From positions 1 to 64,000 of the forward strand of contig NZ_JBHEQA010000007.1 in the NCBI RefSeq assembly GCF_043678055.1: 64,000 bases of DNA, in the 5' to 3' direction. The DNA is from Spongiimicrobium salis. GTDB lineage: Bacteria; Bacteroidota; Bacteroidia; Flavobacteriales; Flavobacteriaceae. Under the pieces are notes generated by a model, which did not search any database, was not told the DNA's origin, and was given only the letters and a program-made list of their open reading frames with translations. Positions 29,840-38,076 of this stretch are shown in pieces. Numbering within the stretch: the first letter of the stretch is position 1; every line of letters starts with the position of its first letter. The position numbers and the translations under genes were made by a program.

Positions 29840-29880
29840 TTCATCGATAAGATGTTGTGAAATGATGCTTTATCGATGAA
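29840..29880. repeat. 11-bp perfect inverted repeat upstream of the adhesin operon
   Basis: The arms TTCATCGATAA (29840-29850) and TTATCGATGAA (29870-29880) are exact reverse complements separated by 19 bases. The arm centres are 30 bp apart, close to three helical turns, as for a two-site operator. It lies about 40 bp upstream of the predicted -7 box. The alternative is a hairpin in untranslated RNA. The rest of the 29804-30045 gap is AT-rich without further structure that I can see. Confidence 0.5.
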
Positions 29881-30045
29881 TGGATTGTTCCCTTTTCAAG
29901 TTTGGAAGAAGAATAACTTCATTTGGGATTGTAGGAAATCCAATCGCCAAATGCTTGCGTTGAAAAGGAAAATCTATTTCTTGGAATACAAAAAAGTAAG
30001 GCTTAAAATACGGGAATATATTTGGCAATAACTGCTTCTAAAAAT

Positions 30046-30732
30046 CTATTTTACTAACTTAAAATAATGTAGTTGTTGTACGCGGGAAGCTCGTTGGTAC
30101 CAATCGTTCACCACCAGTTCAATGGTATTGACCTCAAAAGCACCGAAATCGTGATTCCTATATTTTTCAATAAGGGTCAAGAGCGTATTTTTGTTCTTTA
30201 AGGTTTCGCTAAAACGAAATACAGTGGCATGTGCGGTACGACGTGTGTATCTTAGGTCTATACTTTGGGGGAGTTGCCCAGTTTTAAATGCTTTTCGAAG
30301 ATGATCTCGAATACTATTTACTTCATTGTTTTCCATAAAACCCTGAATCATTATACAAGAAGTCGATGCTGTAATGCCTTCAAACCGGATCTTAAAAGAT
30401 TTTAGGTTAACCAAAGCTTCCTCTATCAAGGAGATGTACTGGGGTACTTTAATTTGATCAATATCAAATCCTTCATGACAGGAAATAATGGATAAGAGGG
30501 TAATATGGATATCAGAGCTGGGGTAATAATACTGATTGGGTTCCTCTTTTTTTAATTTGCTTAGAAATTTTTGGATCTCTTCTTTTACCTGGGTTGAAGG
30601 ACGTATGATCAAACTTAAGCCAAAACGCTCATCAGAATCTGCCTTGATCCAAGGGTCAACGTCGTACTTACCCGATGAAATTTGGGGTATGGATGTCTTA
30701 TATAATTGCAAATAGTGCTCCTTTAGATCCAT
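30046..30732 (-). CDS. 2H phosphoesterase superfamily protein (LigT/2'-5' RNA ligase-like)
   Basis: From the ATG at 30732 the protein has 228 residues; a TTG at 30747 would add five. Two H-x-T-hydrophobic motifs, HITLL near residue 76 and HATVF near residue 168, lie about 92 residues apart and are the catalytic signature of 2H phosphoesterases. Family members open or form 2',3'-cyclic or 2'-5' phosphodiester bonds in RNA or small nucleotides. The natural substrate cannot be inferred. The gene is divergent from the ECF sigma factor gene, with about 120 bp between the two start codons. Confidence 0.8.
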   Translation of the reverse strand: MDLKEHYLQLYKTSIPQISSGKYDVDPWIKADSDERFGLSLIIRPSTQVKEEIQKFLSKLKKEEPNQYYYPSSDIHITLLSIISCHEGFDIDQIKVPQYISLIEEALVNLKSFKIRFEGITASTSCIMIQGFMENNEVNSIRDHLRKAFKTGQLPQSIDLRYTRRTAHATVFRFSETLKNKNTLLTLIEKYRNHDFGAFEVNTIELVVNDWYQRASRVQQLHYFKLVK

Positions 30733-30851
30733 GATGTACTGTTTCAATCCTTAAGAATTTGGAGGTAGCTATTCCAAATAGTTTCCAATTTCATACAAAC
30801 GAGAATTATTTCCTTAAAGATATTCGATATTTTTTTACCTTCGACCTACCA

Positions 30852-31385
30852 ATGAAACTAGAACTTCTCATACAAAAATTTCAAGAAAAAGATGTTGCCG
30901 CCTTTGAACAACTCTATGATATGTATGCGAAGAACATCTGCGGAGCCATTAATATCATTGTAAAAAATGAAGTTCTGGCCGAAGAGATTTGTCAGGACGT
31001 ATTCATGAAGATATGGGAGAAATCAGACCGCTATAACGCATCCAAAGGACGATTTTTTACATGGTTGCTCAATATTGCCCGGAATGCGGCCATTGATGCG
31101 GTACGATCAAAATCATATCGCGATGAAGGTAAAAACCTGTCGGCCGATTATTTTTCGGGAATACTGGAGTTAGAGGATGAACATGAGGATGTTGCCATCG
31201 ATACTGTAAGATTACGAAAATTGGTCGACGGATTAAAGAGGCAATGCATAGAGTTAATAGAATTATTATTTTTTAGGGAATACTCCCAACGGGAGGTTTC
31301 AGAGGAATTGGATATTCCTTTGGGAACCATAAAAACAAGAAGTAGAAGCTGTATTTCCCAATTACGGGAGAATATGGGATTATAA
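30852..31385 (+). CDS. ECF-type RNA polymerase sigma factor
   Basis: From the ATG at 30852 the protein has 177 residues. It contains sigma region 2 (AFEQLYDMYAKNI, then CQDVFMKIWE) and region 4 (a helix-turn-helix around REYSQREVSEELDIPLGTIKTR). An in-frame ATG at 30759 would add 31 residues that do not fit the family. Possible -7 sequence TACCTTCG lies just before the preferred start, also favouring it. The gene is followed after one base by its likely anti-sigma factor and then by DUF4331-type genes, a grouping that suggests a stress-responsive extracytoplasmic regulon of unknown signal. Confidence 0.92.
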   Translation: MKLELLIQKFQEKDVAAFEQLYDMYAKNICGAINIIVKNEVLAEEICQDVFMKIWEKSDRYNASKGRFFTWLLNIARNAAIDAVRSKSYRDEGKNLSADYFSGILELEDEHEDVAIDTVRLRKLVDGLKRQCIELIELLFFREYSQREVSEELDIPLGTIKTRSRSCISQLRENMGL

Positions 31386-31386
31386 G

Positions 31387-32181
31387 ATGGATAGCAAAGC
31401 ATACATAGCGTCAGGTATTTTGGAACTATATGTTGCAGGGAAGCTCTCGGCAGATGAGAACCTGGAAGTGGCGAAGTATGCGGAAACCTATCCCGAAATT
31501 AAAAAAGAAATTGAGGCCATTGAGGCTTCCATTTTACAATTGTCAAAAATTGCCGCTCCCAAAAAAGCAATGGATTTTGGGAACATTCGCGAGAGAATTA
31601 CTGAAGAACAACAGCCCAAGGTGGTGCCAATGCCCAAATCAAAACTGCCGTGGTACGCCTATGCAGGCTGGGCAGCCTCTTTTGTGCTGCTCGTGGGGCT
31701 CTTATACGTTTTTAGCGAGAATACAGGATTAAAATCAAAAATTGAAGTCGTAGAGAGTGAACGCTTCAATCTTGAAGAAGAAATAGAGAAGACCCGGAAC
31801 TCTTTAACAACATCCGAAACCTTGCTTAACACGCTTAGGGATAAAGATATCCGTGTAGTTGCCCTGGGAGGACAGCAAGTTTCTCCAGATGCCTATGCCA
31901 AGGTGTATTGGAACAATAGGGAACAAAAAGTTTTTATAGATGCCCAAGGACTTCCAGAACCTCCTGAAGGAAAAGAGTATCAGGTTTGGTCATTGACCCT
32001 AGACCCACTGACACCAACAAGTGTTGGACTCCTTTCCAATTTCAAAGAGGAGGCCAATGGTATTTTTGAAATGGACAACCAAAATGCCTCAGAAGCTTTC
32101 GGAATTACACTTGAACCCGCAGGTGGAAGTGAAGCTCCTAACTTGGAACAACTCTATGTCCTAGGAACAGTTTCCCCCTAA
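31387..32181 (+). CDS. Anti-sigma factor, RskA-like
   Basis: The 264-residue protein has a cytoplasmic N-terminal zinc-less anti-sigma-like region, a transmembrane helix near residues 90-107 (WAASFVLLVGLLYVF), a short coiled coil and a periplasmic C-terminal domain. The latter contains GKEYQVWSL and EPAGGSEAP, typical of RskA-type anti-sigma-K factors. It should hold the adjacent ECF sigma factor at the membrane until a periplasmic signal releases it. The start lies one base after the sigma gene stop, so the two are translationally coupled. Confidence 0.87.
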   Translation: MDSKAYIASGILELYVAGKLSADENLEVAKYAETYPEIKKEIEAIEASILQLSKIAAPKKAMDFGNIRERITEEQQPKVVPMPKSKLPWYAYAGWAASFVLLVGLLYVFSENTGLKSKIEVVESERFNLEEEIEKTRNSLTTSETLLNTLRDKDIRVVALGGQQVSPDAYAKVYWNNREQKVFIDAQGLPEPPEGKEYQVWSLTLDPLTPTSVGLLSNFKEEANGIFEMDNQNASEAFGITLEPAGGSEAPNLEQLYVLGTVSP

Positions 32182-32395
32182 TATACCCAATACAGGATAC
32201 CCTGGCCAATTTTCGACAAGCTGCTAAGACGCACCAAGAGTCGTTTTCCTTTTGTACGTCCTTCCGTTTACCATTCCCCTTTTTTTAATTTTTAATTTAC
32301 TGTAATACAGTGTGTTATATGTATTAACGTTTTGTTAACAACCTCAAAATGAACTTTGCGTAGGTAGCATAAACAAACCTTTAAAATAATTTAAA

Positions 32396-33073
32396 ATGAA
32401 AAAAACAAAAGGAATTATTGGATTATGTATGATTGCTGCAACGGCAGCAGTTTTAATTGCCGCAGATCATATTGATGCGCCTTCCATCTCTGGAGAAACA
32501 GCAGATATTGCAGATTTTTTTGGGTATGAGCCCACAGCAGATTCGGATAAAACCGTGTTTCAGGTAGATCTACAATCTAATGTACTTCCTGAATTGGCCT
32601 TTGGAACTTTTGATGAGAATGTCCTAACCGAAATCAATATTGATACAGATGGGGATTTGGTGGAAGATTTGGTCATTCAGGCAATTCCTCGCGATGGTAC
32701 TATGTATTTTTTTGGCCCGGGAGAACCTCAGGAAACTGGAATAAACAGTAGCGTAATGGTAGACATGCCTTTGGGAAATGTGGCTATTTCCTCTTCGTCT
32801 CCCATCATATCTACCGATGGCGAAGTATCGCTATTTGCAGGCCCGCGCCAAGACCCATTCTTCTTTGACTTTACACAATTTGGTCAAGTAATCGGGGGAA
32901 ATGCACCAGAAGGGTTTTTGCCTGCGGGAGAGGCGACCAACACCTTTGAAAACTCTAATACCATGGCCATTGTAGTGGAAATTCCAAACAGCATGTTGGG
33001 AACACCTACAGCTACCAATGCCTTTGGTGTACCAGTGTACAAGACATGGGTAACTACGAATAAAAAACAATAA
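32396..33073 (+). CDS. Exported DUF4331-family protein, N-terminal-half type
   Basis: The 225-residue protein has a signal peptide (residues ~1-22) followed by ADHIDAPSISG, then IADFFGYEP. The opening A-D-H-x-D-x-P after the signal is the start of DUF4331 proteins, whose function is unknown. The protein ends near residue 225, roughly half the length of single-chain DUF4331 proteins, and the next gene carries features of the other half. A 214-bp gap without visible gene or terminator separates it from the anti-sigma gene, so it probably has its own promoter. Confidence 0.8.
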   Translation: MKKTKGIIGLCMIAATAAVLIAADHIDAPSISGETADIADFFGYEPTADSDKTVFQVDLQSNVLPELAFGTFDENVLTEINIDTDGDLVEDLVIQAIPRDGTMYFFGPGEPQETGINSSVMVDMPLGNVAISSSSPIISTDGEVSLFAGPRQDPFFFDFTQFGQVIGGNAPEGFLPAGEATNTFENSNTMAIVVEIPNSMLGTPTATNAFGVPVYKTWVTTNKKQ

Positions 33074-33104
33074 CAAAACAAAACAAATTCTAAAATAGAA
33101 AACA

Positions 33105-33872
33105 ATGAGAAAGAGTATAATTTATAGCGCACTGTGTATTTTCACCATGACTTTTATGGTATCCTGTAGCAATGATGATGGAGATTTTGATCCCATTGCA
33201 AGTGCTAGCTGTACCGATGGAATTATGAATGGAGATGAAACGGGTATCGATTGTGGGGGCTCATGTATGCCCTGTGAGCAAGGAATGCAAGATCCGGATT
33301 TTTCCGGTACTTTTAGTCAGGTAGACTATATGGGAAGACCTGGTATCAATACCGTATTGGGATTTGATATTGAAGGACAGGCCAGTGTTAAGGATGCCCA
33401 TAATGTAGCTGTCCCATCGCAAATGGCTGCCATATTTCAAGCAGGCTATGAGGCACGATTGGAACAGTATTATGACGTTTATGCCAATCTGTTAGGGATA
33501 GATCCCACAGCCTTAAACTATGAAAGTAATATTTTGGGCTTAGATGCCACGCAATTGACCACTTTTCTTGCTGCAGACGTGCTCGATGTAGCGCCAAATG
33601 CTCCAACCACTTATTTTAATCCTGGTGAAGATGCCAATAATGATGGAAGTATTTTGGTTCCGGATGGAGATGAAGTGGCCTTGACAGGAAGAAGATTGGA
33701 CGATGATGTTATTGACGTTTCCTTAATTCTGTTTTTCGGCGGAAACACAGGAGATCGCTTTAGTGGTCAGGATAACGGAGCAGGAGGAAACCTTCCAAGA
33801 CTTACTTCGGATGGAGTAGGAGTGGCCGTGAGTATTAGCTCGGAATTTCCATATGTGGGAGACCCAAAATAG
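33105..33872 (+). CDS. DUF4331-like lipoprotein, C-terminal-half type
   Basis: The 255-residue protein has a lipoprotein signal ending MVSC at Cys21. A short Cys-rich segment with NGDETGIDCGGSC and PCEQG follows, a motif frequent near the N-terminus of flavobacterial surface lipoproteins. The remainder has YMGRPGINTVL and LTGRRLDDDVIDV, which resemble the second half of DUF4331 proteins. It begins 31 bases after the preceding gene and is surely in the same operon. It should sit on a membrane facing the periplasm or outside. The match to DUF4331 is from memory of the family, not a search. Confidence 0.72.
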   Translation: MRKSIIYSALCIFTMTFMVSCSNDDGDFDPIASASCTDGIMNGDETGIDCGGSCMPCEQGMQDPDFSGTFSQVDYMGRPGINTVLGFDIEGQASVKDAHNVAVPSQMAAIFQAGYEARLEQYYDVYANLLGIDPTALNYESNILGLDATQLTTFLAADVLDVAPNAPTTYFNPGEDANNDGSILVPDGDEVALTGRRLDDDVIDVSLILFFGGNTGDRFSGQDNGAGGNLPRLTSDGVGVAVSISSEFPYVGDPK

Positions 33873-33888
33873 ACAAACAAATAGAAAT

Positions 33889-33914
33889 GGGGTAGATGTT
33901 GCGACATCTGCCCC
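33889..33914 (+). repeat. Intergenic hairpin inside the DUF4331 operon
   Basis: An 11-bp stem with one G-T pair (33889-33899 with 33904-33914) closes a 4-base loop. No T run follows, so it is more likely an mRNA-stabilising or attenuating hairpin than a terminator. The TPR gene starts 33 bases later. Confidence 0.6.
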
Positions 33915-33947
33915 TAATGAAACAACACCTTAACAAGATAATACCAG

Positions 33948-35222
33948 ATGAAACACCTCTTATTTTTTATCCTGGCCTTCTCTGTCTTTTCCTGTAGCAC
34001 AAGGGAAAAAAGAATTACAAAGCCCGAGGATTATAACAAATTTTTAAGTGGAGCCCCGATTCCAACAAGCTCAAAGTATTTTGAACTCTGGAATGCTAAA
34101 ATAAAACCCGATAGCCTACAGTTGATGAGTTTTGGTATCGTGGCAGGAGAATATACCCGTTACTTCATGCAAAATGGGGATATTGAGCAATTAAAAAATG
34201 CAGAAAAGGCACTGAAAAAAGCAGTTGAAATTGGCGGCGTAAACCGCGCAGGATACTTAAGGTCTTTGGCCAGAAATTATATATCCCAGCATAAATTTGA
34301 GGAGGCACTGCCCTTGGCCCTAAAAGCTAAATCTTTGGGAAGTGGTGCCAGGGATACACAAATGTTACTGTTTGATATTCATATGGAATTGGGGAATTAT
34401 GCAAAAGCTGAAGCTTATTTGGATGATTTCTATAAAGACAATGATTTTGGAAGCTATATTAGAAAGGCAAAGTTTAGGGATCATGAAGGAAAGTTAGAAG
34501 TAGCGATCAATTATATGGAATTGGCCAAGGCCATTGCAGATCATTCCAAGAATCCAGAACTTCAACAGTGGACCTATACCAACTTGGCCGATTTCTATGG
34601 CCATGCCGGTAAAATAGAAGCGTCATATCAGCATTATCTAAAGACATTGGCTATAGATCCTCAAAATGCCTATGCCAAAAAAGGGATTGCATGGATCGTT
34701 TTTGCCCGAGAGAAAAACCCAGAAGAGGCTTTGCGCATTTTAGATTCGGTATGGGAATATCATAAGTCCCCCGATTATCTACTGTTAAAAATGGAAATTG
34801 CAGCATATATGAATGATGATTTGATGAAGGAGCAAAATTTGACTTCCTATTTTGAAATGCTCAAAAACCTAAGTTATGGGGTAATGTACAATACTCACAA
34901 TCTAGAATGTTATTTGGAAGAGACAAATCAACCGGAAGAAGCCTTGCGATTGGCTGAAGAAGAGGTGCGATCCAGGCCCACACCAGAATCATATGGTTGG
35001 TTGGCCTACAGTTATTTGAAATTAGGTGAAAAAGAAAAAGCCATTGAAGTAGTGGAAGAACATATCGCAGGGAAAACATCGGAACCTGTGGTACTGCTAC
35101 AGTTGGCAGAAATCTACAAGGCCAATGATCGTTTGGATGAAGTTTACTTATTGAAAAAAGAACTTTTGGAGGCTACCTATGAGCTGGGCCCCTTAAAAGA
35201 GCAACAAATTTTAGCGCTTTAA
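33948..35222 (+). CDS. TPR-repeat lipoprotein
   Basis: The 424-residue protein has a lipoprotein signal with Cys16 (FSVFSC). Several tetratricopeptide repeats follow over residues ~75-410, for example around EKALKKAVEIGG, HYLKTLAIDPQNAYAKKGIAW and EKEKAIEVVEEHI. TPR proteins scaffold protein-protein contacts, so this one may hold DUF4331 partners together on the membrane. The placement after the two DUF4331-type genes, with only a hairpin between, argues for one transcript, which ends at the strong terminator after this gene. Confidence 0.8.
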   Translation: MKHLLFFILAFSVFSCSTREKRITKPEDYNKFLSGAPIPTSSKYFELWNAKIKPDSLQLMSFGIVAGEYTRYFMQNGDIEQLKNAEKALKKAVEIGGVNRAGYLRSLARNYISQHKFEEALPLALKAKSLGSGARDTQMLLFDIHMELGNYAKAEAYLDDFYKDNDFGSYIRKAKFRDHEGKLEVAINYMELAKAIADHSKNPELQQWTYTNLADFYGHAGKIEASYQHYLKTLAIDPQNAYAKKGIAWIVFAREKNPEEALRILDSVWEYHKSPDYLLLKMEIAAYMNDDLMKEQNLTSYFEMLKNLSYGVMYNTHNLECYLEETNQPEEALRLAEEEVRSRPTPESYGWLAYSYLKLGEKEKAIEVVEEHIAGKTSEPVVLLQLAEIYKANDRLDEVYLLKKELLEATYELGPLKEQQILAL

Positions 35223-35268
35223 GGGAATAAGAAGTACGGTTTCCTGTGGAAAACGGGATAATATCCGG

Positions 35269-35340
35269 AGAAGTGAAAAATAGGGGATTGGACAAAAGTG
35301 CGCCATAATCATCTAATTTTTCACTTCTTTTTGTTTTTTG
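35269..35340 (+). terminator. Strong long-stem terminator of the DUF4331/TPR operon
   Basis: A perfect 13-bp stem (35269-35281 with 35316-35328) encloses a 34-base loop and is followed by T5-G-T6. It lies 46 bases after the TPR gene stop and separates that operon from the sigma-54 activator gene. Confidence 0.78.
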
Positions 35341-35438
35341 TACTTCGGATCGTGTCCATGCTCCTTTGCAGATCAGGCACAAACTCTCATAAAGTTTTAC
35401 TACATTAGAGTACGTATTATAAACCTAGTAAAGAATAT

Positions 35439-37286
35439 ATGGCATCCCATAGCAGCAATGATATCCATACCTTTCTTTCCGAAATTCCATTCTTTTCTGA
35501 AGTAAGCCCGGCTTCCCTTGAACATTTTTGCGAAGATTTAAATCGTATTCGTTTTAGTTCGGGAGAACGGATCGTTGAAAAAGATAGTCCTGGACATGCC
35601 ATGTATGTTATCTTGGATGGAAAAGTAAGGGTGCATGAAGCGGTACACAGTTATGGCTATCTCGGGAAAGGGGAGTGTTTTGGGGAGTATGCGCTTATTG
35701 ATCGGCAAGCCCGATCGGCCTCGGTCACCGCAGAAGAAGATACCCTGGTACTGGAAATTGAACGTCATCATTTTGTACAGTTGATGCAGAAGGACAATGG
35801 ATTTGCCCAGGGAATCTTAACGGTAATGATAAAGAGACACCGGGAACTGGATCAAATTCAAGAACGCCTTTCCTCTGCCAAACAAAGCTTGGAGTTTGCC
35901 AATGCTAAGATGAGTGGTCTCATCAATGGCGCTTTGGATACGATCATTATGTTCGATGAGCGGTTTCGAATCATTTTAACCAATCCATCAGCACAGTTTT
36001 TATTGGAAAATACGGAGGTTTTGCAACGAAATGTATTGTTTTTCTTTGATGAAGCCAGCGCAACACATATAGAATCCTTAGTGGAGGAAAGCGCTACCCT
36101 CACTACAAACACCTATCTGTCCAAGACAATAAAAGTGATTGGTTCCAAAGGAAAGGAAACGCTCAATGAGGGTACTTTGAGTAAATTTAAAACCGGGAAA
36201 GCCATTTTTTATATTCTTATTTTAAGGGATATTGAGGCGCGCATTGCGGCAGACCTTCAGATTGAAGTGTTGACCGATCAGCAAGAGTATTTAACGGAAG
36301 AAATTGAAAATTTAACCAATACATCCGGTATTCTAACGCAGGATAAAGGAATGTTGCAAGTGCTTCAAATGGTAGATCAGGTAGCCAAGACCGATGCCAC
36401 AGTGCTCATCACTGGAGAAACGGGAACTGGAAAAGAATTGGTCGCCAGAGCTATTCATCAAGCCAGTTCTAGAAGTGGCAAACCCCTGGTACGCATTAAT
36501 TGTGGGGCCATTCCTGAAAATTTGATAGAAAGCGAACTTTTTGGTCATGAAAAAGGGGCATTTACAGGCGCTGTTGCCGATCGTAAAGGCCGATTTTTAT
36601 TAGCGGATACCGGAACTCTATTTTTAGATGAGATCGGGGAATTGCCTTTGGCTTTGCAACCTAAACTGTTGCGGGTGATTCAAGAAGGGGAATTTGATCC
36701 CGTAGGGAGTTCCAAGACCTTAAAGGTTGATGTGAGGATCATTGCGGCCACGCATCGAAATCTATTGCAATTCGCTACCAATGGGAAATTTCGTGAAGAT
36801 CTGTATTACAGACTTAATGTATTCCCTATTGGAATTCCACCCTTAAGAGAACGGAAAAACGATATTCTCCTCATTGCCCAACACATGATCGATGCACAGG
36901 CCCGTAAGCTTCATAAAAAAAATATAACCCTGACGGACGATGATAAAAAAGTATTTACGGACTATGCCTGGCCAGGGAATGTAAGAGAATTGCAAAATCT
37001 GATCGAGCGGGCGGTCATTGTAGCCCAGAATGGGATGGTAGATTGGAATATGATCGTTCCCACAGCGCTACCGCACAAGAAAAACGATGCTGCAATTCCT
37101 GAGGATCAAGATATTATATTGACCTATTCGGCATTGATTGCAAAAGAAAAGGAAAACATTCTAAAAGCTTTAAAAAAGACAAACTGGAAAGTATCTGGTC
37201 ATAATGGTGCTGCGGCGCTCTTAGGTATCCCACCAACTACCTTGGCTTCCAAGATCAAAGCCTTAAAAATTGTACGACCTATATAG
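35439..37286 (+). CDS. Sigma-54-dependent activator with cyclic-nucleotide-binding and PAS domains
   Basis: The 615-residue protein has a Crp-type cyclic-nucleotide-binding beta-roll at residues ~10-135 (GKGECFGEYALIDRQARSA is its phosphate-binding-cassette-like part). A helical linker, a PAS-like domain (~165-275) and the AAA+ sigma-54 contact domain follow (Walker A GETGTGKE at 326-333, GAFTGA at 373-378, LFLDEIGEL shortly after, then VRIIAATHRNL). A Fis-type DNA-binding domain ends the protein (from ~570, ALLGIPPTTLASKIK). It should bind upstream sites and drive RNA polymerase with RpoN. The receiver domain of two-component activators is absent, so cyclic nucleotide or a PAS ligand is the likely signal. 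The best target is the sigma-54 promoter immediately downstream. Confidence 0.93.
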   Translation: MASHSSNDIHTFLSEIPFFSEVSPASLEHFCEDLNRIRFSSGERIVEKDSPGHAMYVILDGKVRVHEAVHSYGYLGKGECFGEYALIDRQARSASVTAEEDTLVLEIERHHFVQLMQKDNGFAQGILTVMIKRHRELDQIQERLSSAKQSLEFANAKMSGLINGALDTIIMFDERFRIILTNPSAQFLLENTEVLQRNVLFFFDEASATHIESLVEESATLTTNTYLSKTIKVIGSKGKETLNEGTLSKFKTGKAIFYILILRDIEARIAADLQIEVLTDQQEYLTEEIENLTNTSGILTQDKGMLQVLQMVDQVAKTDATVLITGETGTGKELVARAIHQASSRSGKPLVRINCGAIPENLIESELFGHEKGAFTGAVADRKGRFLLADTGTLFLDEIGELPLALQPKLLRVIQEGEFDPVGSSKTLKVDVRIIAATHRNLLQFATNGKFREDLYYRLNVFPIGIPPLRERKNDILLIAQHMIDAQARKLHKKNITLTDDDKKVFTDYAWPGNVRELQNLIERAVIVAQNGMVDWNMIVPTALPHKKNDAAIPEDQDIILTYSALIAKEKENILKALKKTNWKVSGHNGAAALLGIPPTTLASKIKALKIVRPI

Positions 37287-37342
37287 GGAATTCATTTTCT
37301 TAGAAACCTGCGTAGCTTTTTATAGGAAGTCCTCTACAATTA

Positions 37343-37394
37343 ACGATATTTCGTAAATTTAATTACGATATTTCGTTTATTTATGAAATATCGT
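37343..37394. promoter_or_regulatory. Three upstream activator-like sites before the sigma-54 promoter
   Basis: The 12-mer ACGATATTTCGT occurs exactly at 37343-37354 and 37365-37376. A third copy lies in inverted orientation at 37383-37394 with one mismatch. Start-to-start spacing is 22 and 18 bp, about two helical turns, and ACGA/TCGT arms give each site dyad symmetry as expected for a Fis-type dimer. They lie 59-110 bp upstream of the -24/-12 element, the usual place for enhancer sites of sigma-54 activators. Confidence 0.7.
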
Positions 37395-37433
37395 TAATAA
37401 TTATTTTAAGTTAATTGCATTTAATTAATTGAT

Positions 37434-37446
37434 AATCAATATTTTA
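37434..37446 (+). promoter_or_regulatory. IHF-like site between activator sites and promoter
   Basis: AATCAATATTTTA fits the IHF consensus WATCAANNNNTTR exactly and overlaps a 13-bp perfect palindrome (37428-37440). DNA bending at this place is standard in sigma-54 promoters. In AT-rich DNA such a match can occur by chance, and the IHF specificity of this organism is unknown. Confidence 0.4.
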
Positions 37447-37452
37447 TGATTT

Positions 37453-37468
37453 TTGGCATAACTGCTGC
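37453..37468 (+). promoter_or_regulatory. Sigma-54 (-24/-12) promoter of the OsmC-family gene
   Basis: TTGGCATAACTGCTGC carries the -24 TTGGCA and -12 TGC elements with exactly 10 bases between GG and GC, the obligatory sigma-54 spacing. Transcription would begin near 37480, about 30 bases before the start codon at 37513. Confidence 0.75.
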
Positions 37469-37512
37469 CTTCTACTAGGCAACAAAAATGTTAAACTTTA
37501 AATTTTAAAAAA

Positions 37513-38064
37513 ATGATTTCAACACAAAATGTAAAAAACGGAGTAAATGTAGATCAATTGGTAGAAACGATTGGTGCAGTTCAACAAAATCCAGCATTGG
37601 CAAAATTCGAATTCAGATCCAAGAATAATTGGATTACAGGAGGACATTGCGTATCGAGCATCAAAAGCTTTTATGGCGTAGGTCAAGAAGACACTTCACG
37701 CAAAGAAACCTTTACCATGGAATGCGACCACCCCAATGTATTATTGGGAAATGACCAAGCGGCCACACCACCGGAAGTAGTACTCCACGCTTTGGGATCT
37801 TGCTTAACTGGAGCCATGACCTATCATGCGGCAGCTAATGGAATAGCAATTGAAAGTGCCGAATCTACTTTGGAAGGCGACGTGGATTTACACGGTTTCC
37901 TTGGATTGGATGCTGAAGTACGAAAAGGATTTAATGGGATTACGTTTAAGTTAAAAGTAAAGTCCGATGCCTCTGTGGAAGAATTGGAAAATCTAGCAAA
38001 GTTTTCCCCTGTATTCGACATGCTTACGAATCCTACCCCGGTTTCTATCGAAATTGTAAAATAA
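37513..38064 (+). CDS. OsmC-family protein
   Basis: The 183-residue protein carries the OsmC core: TPPEVVLHALGSCLTG with Cys97, and a C-terminal segment LAKFSPVFDMLTNP. Classical OsmC/Ohr peroxidases use two cysteines to reduce organic hydroperoxides. Here Cys97 is kept but the second position is Ser165 (in SPVF), as in a subgroup of OsmC-like proteins of unclear activity, so peroxidase function is doubtful. Expression probably depends on sigma-54 through the promoter directly upstream. A large hairpin and the NifJ-like gene follow. Confidence 0.88.
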   Translation: MISTQNVKNGVNVDQLVETIGAVQQNPALAKFEFRSKNNWITGGHCVSSIKSFYGVGQEDTSRKETFTMECDHPNVLLGNDQAATPPEVVLHALGSCLTGAMTYHAAANGIAIESAESTLEGDVDLHGFLGLDAEVRKGFNGITFKLKVKSDASVEELENLAKFSPVFDMLTNPTPVSIEIVK

Positions 38065-38076
38065 CTGTAGTTTTAG

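Noticed and set aside
30021..30038. Possible sigma-54 promoter (TTGGCAATAACTGC) near the 2H phosphoesterase gene
   Set aside because: GG and GC are 8 rather than 10 bases apart, and it points into the 3' end of an opposite-strand gene.
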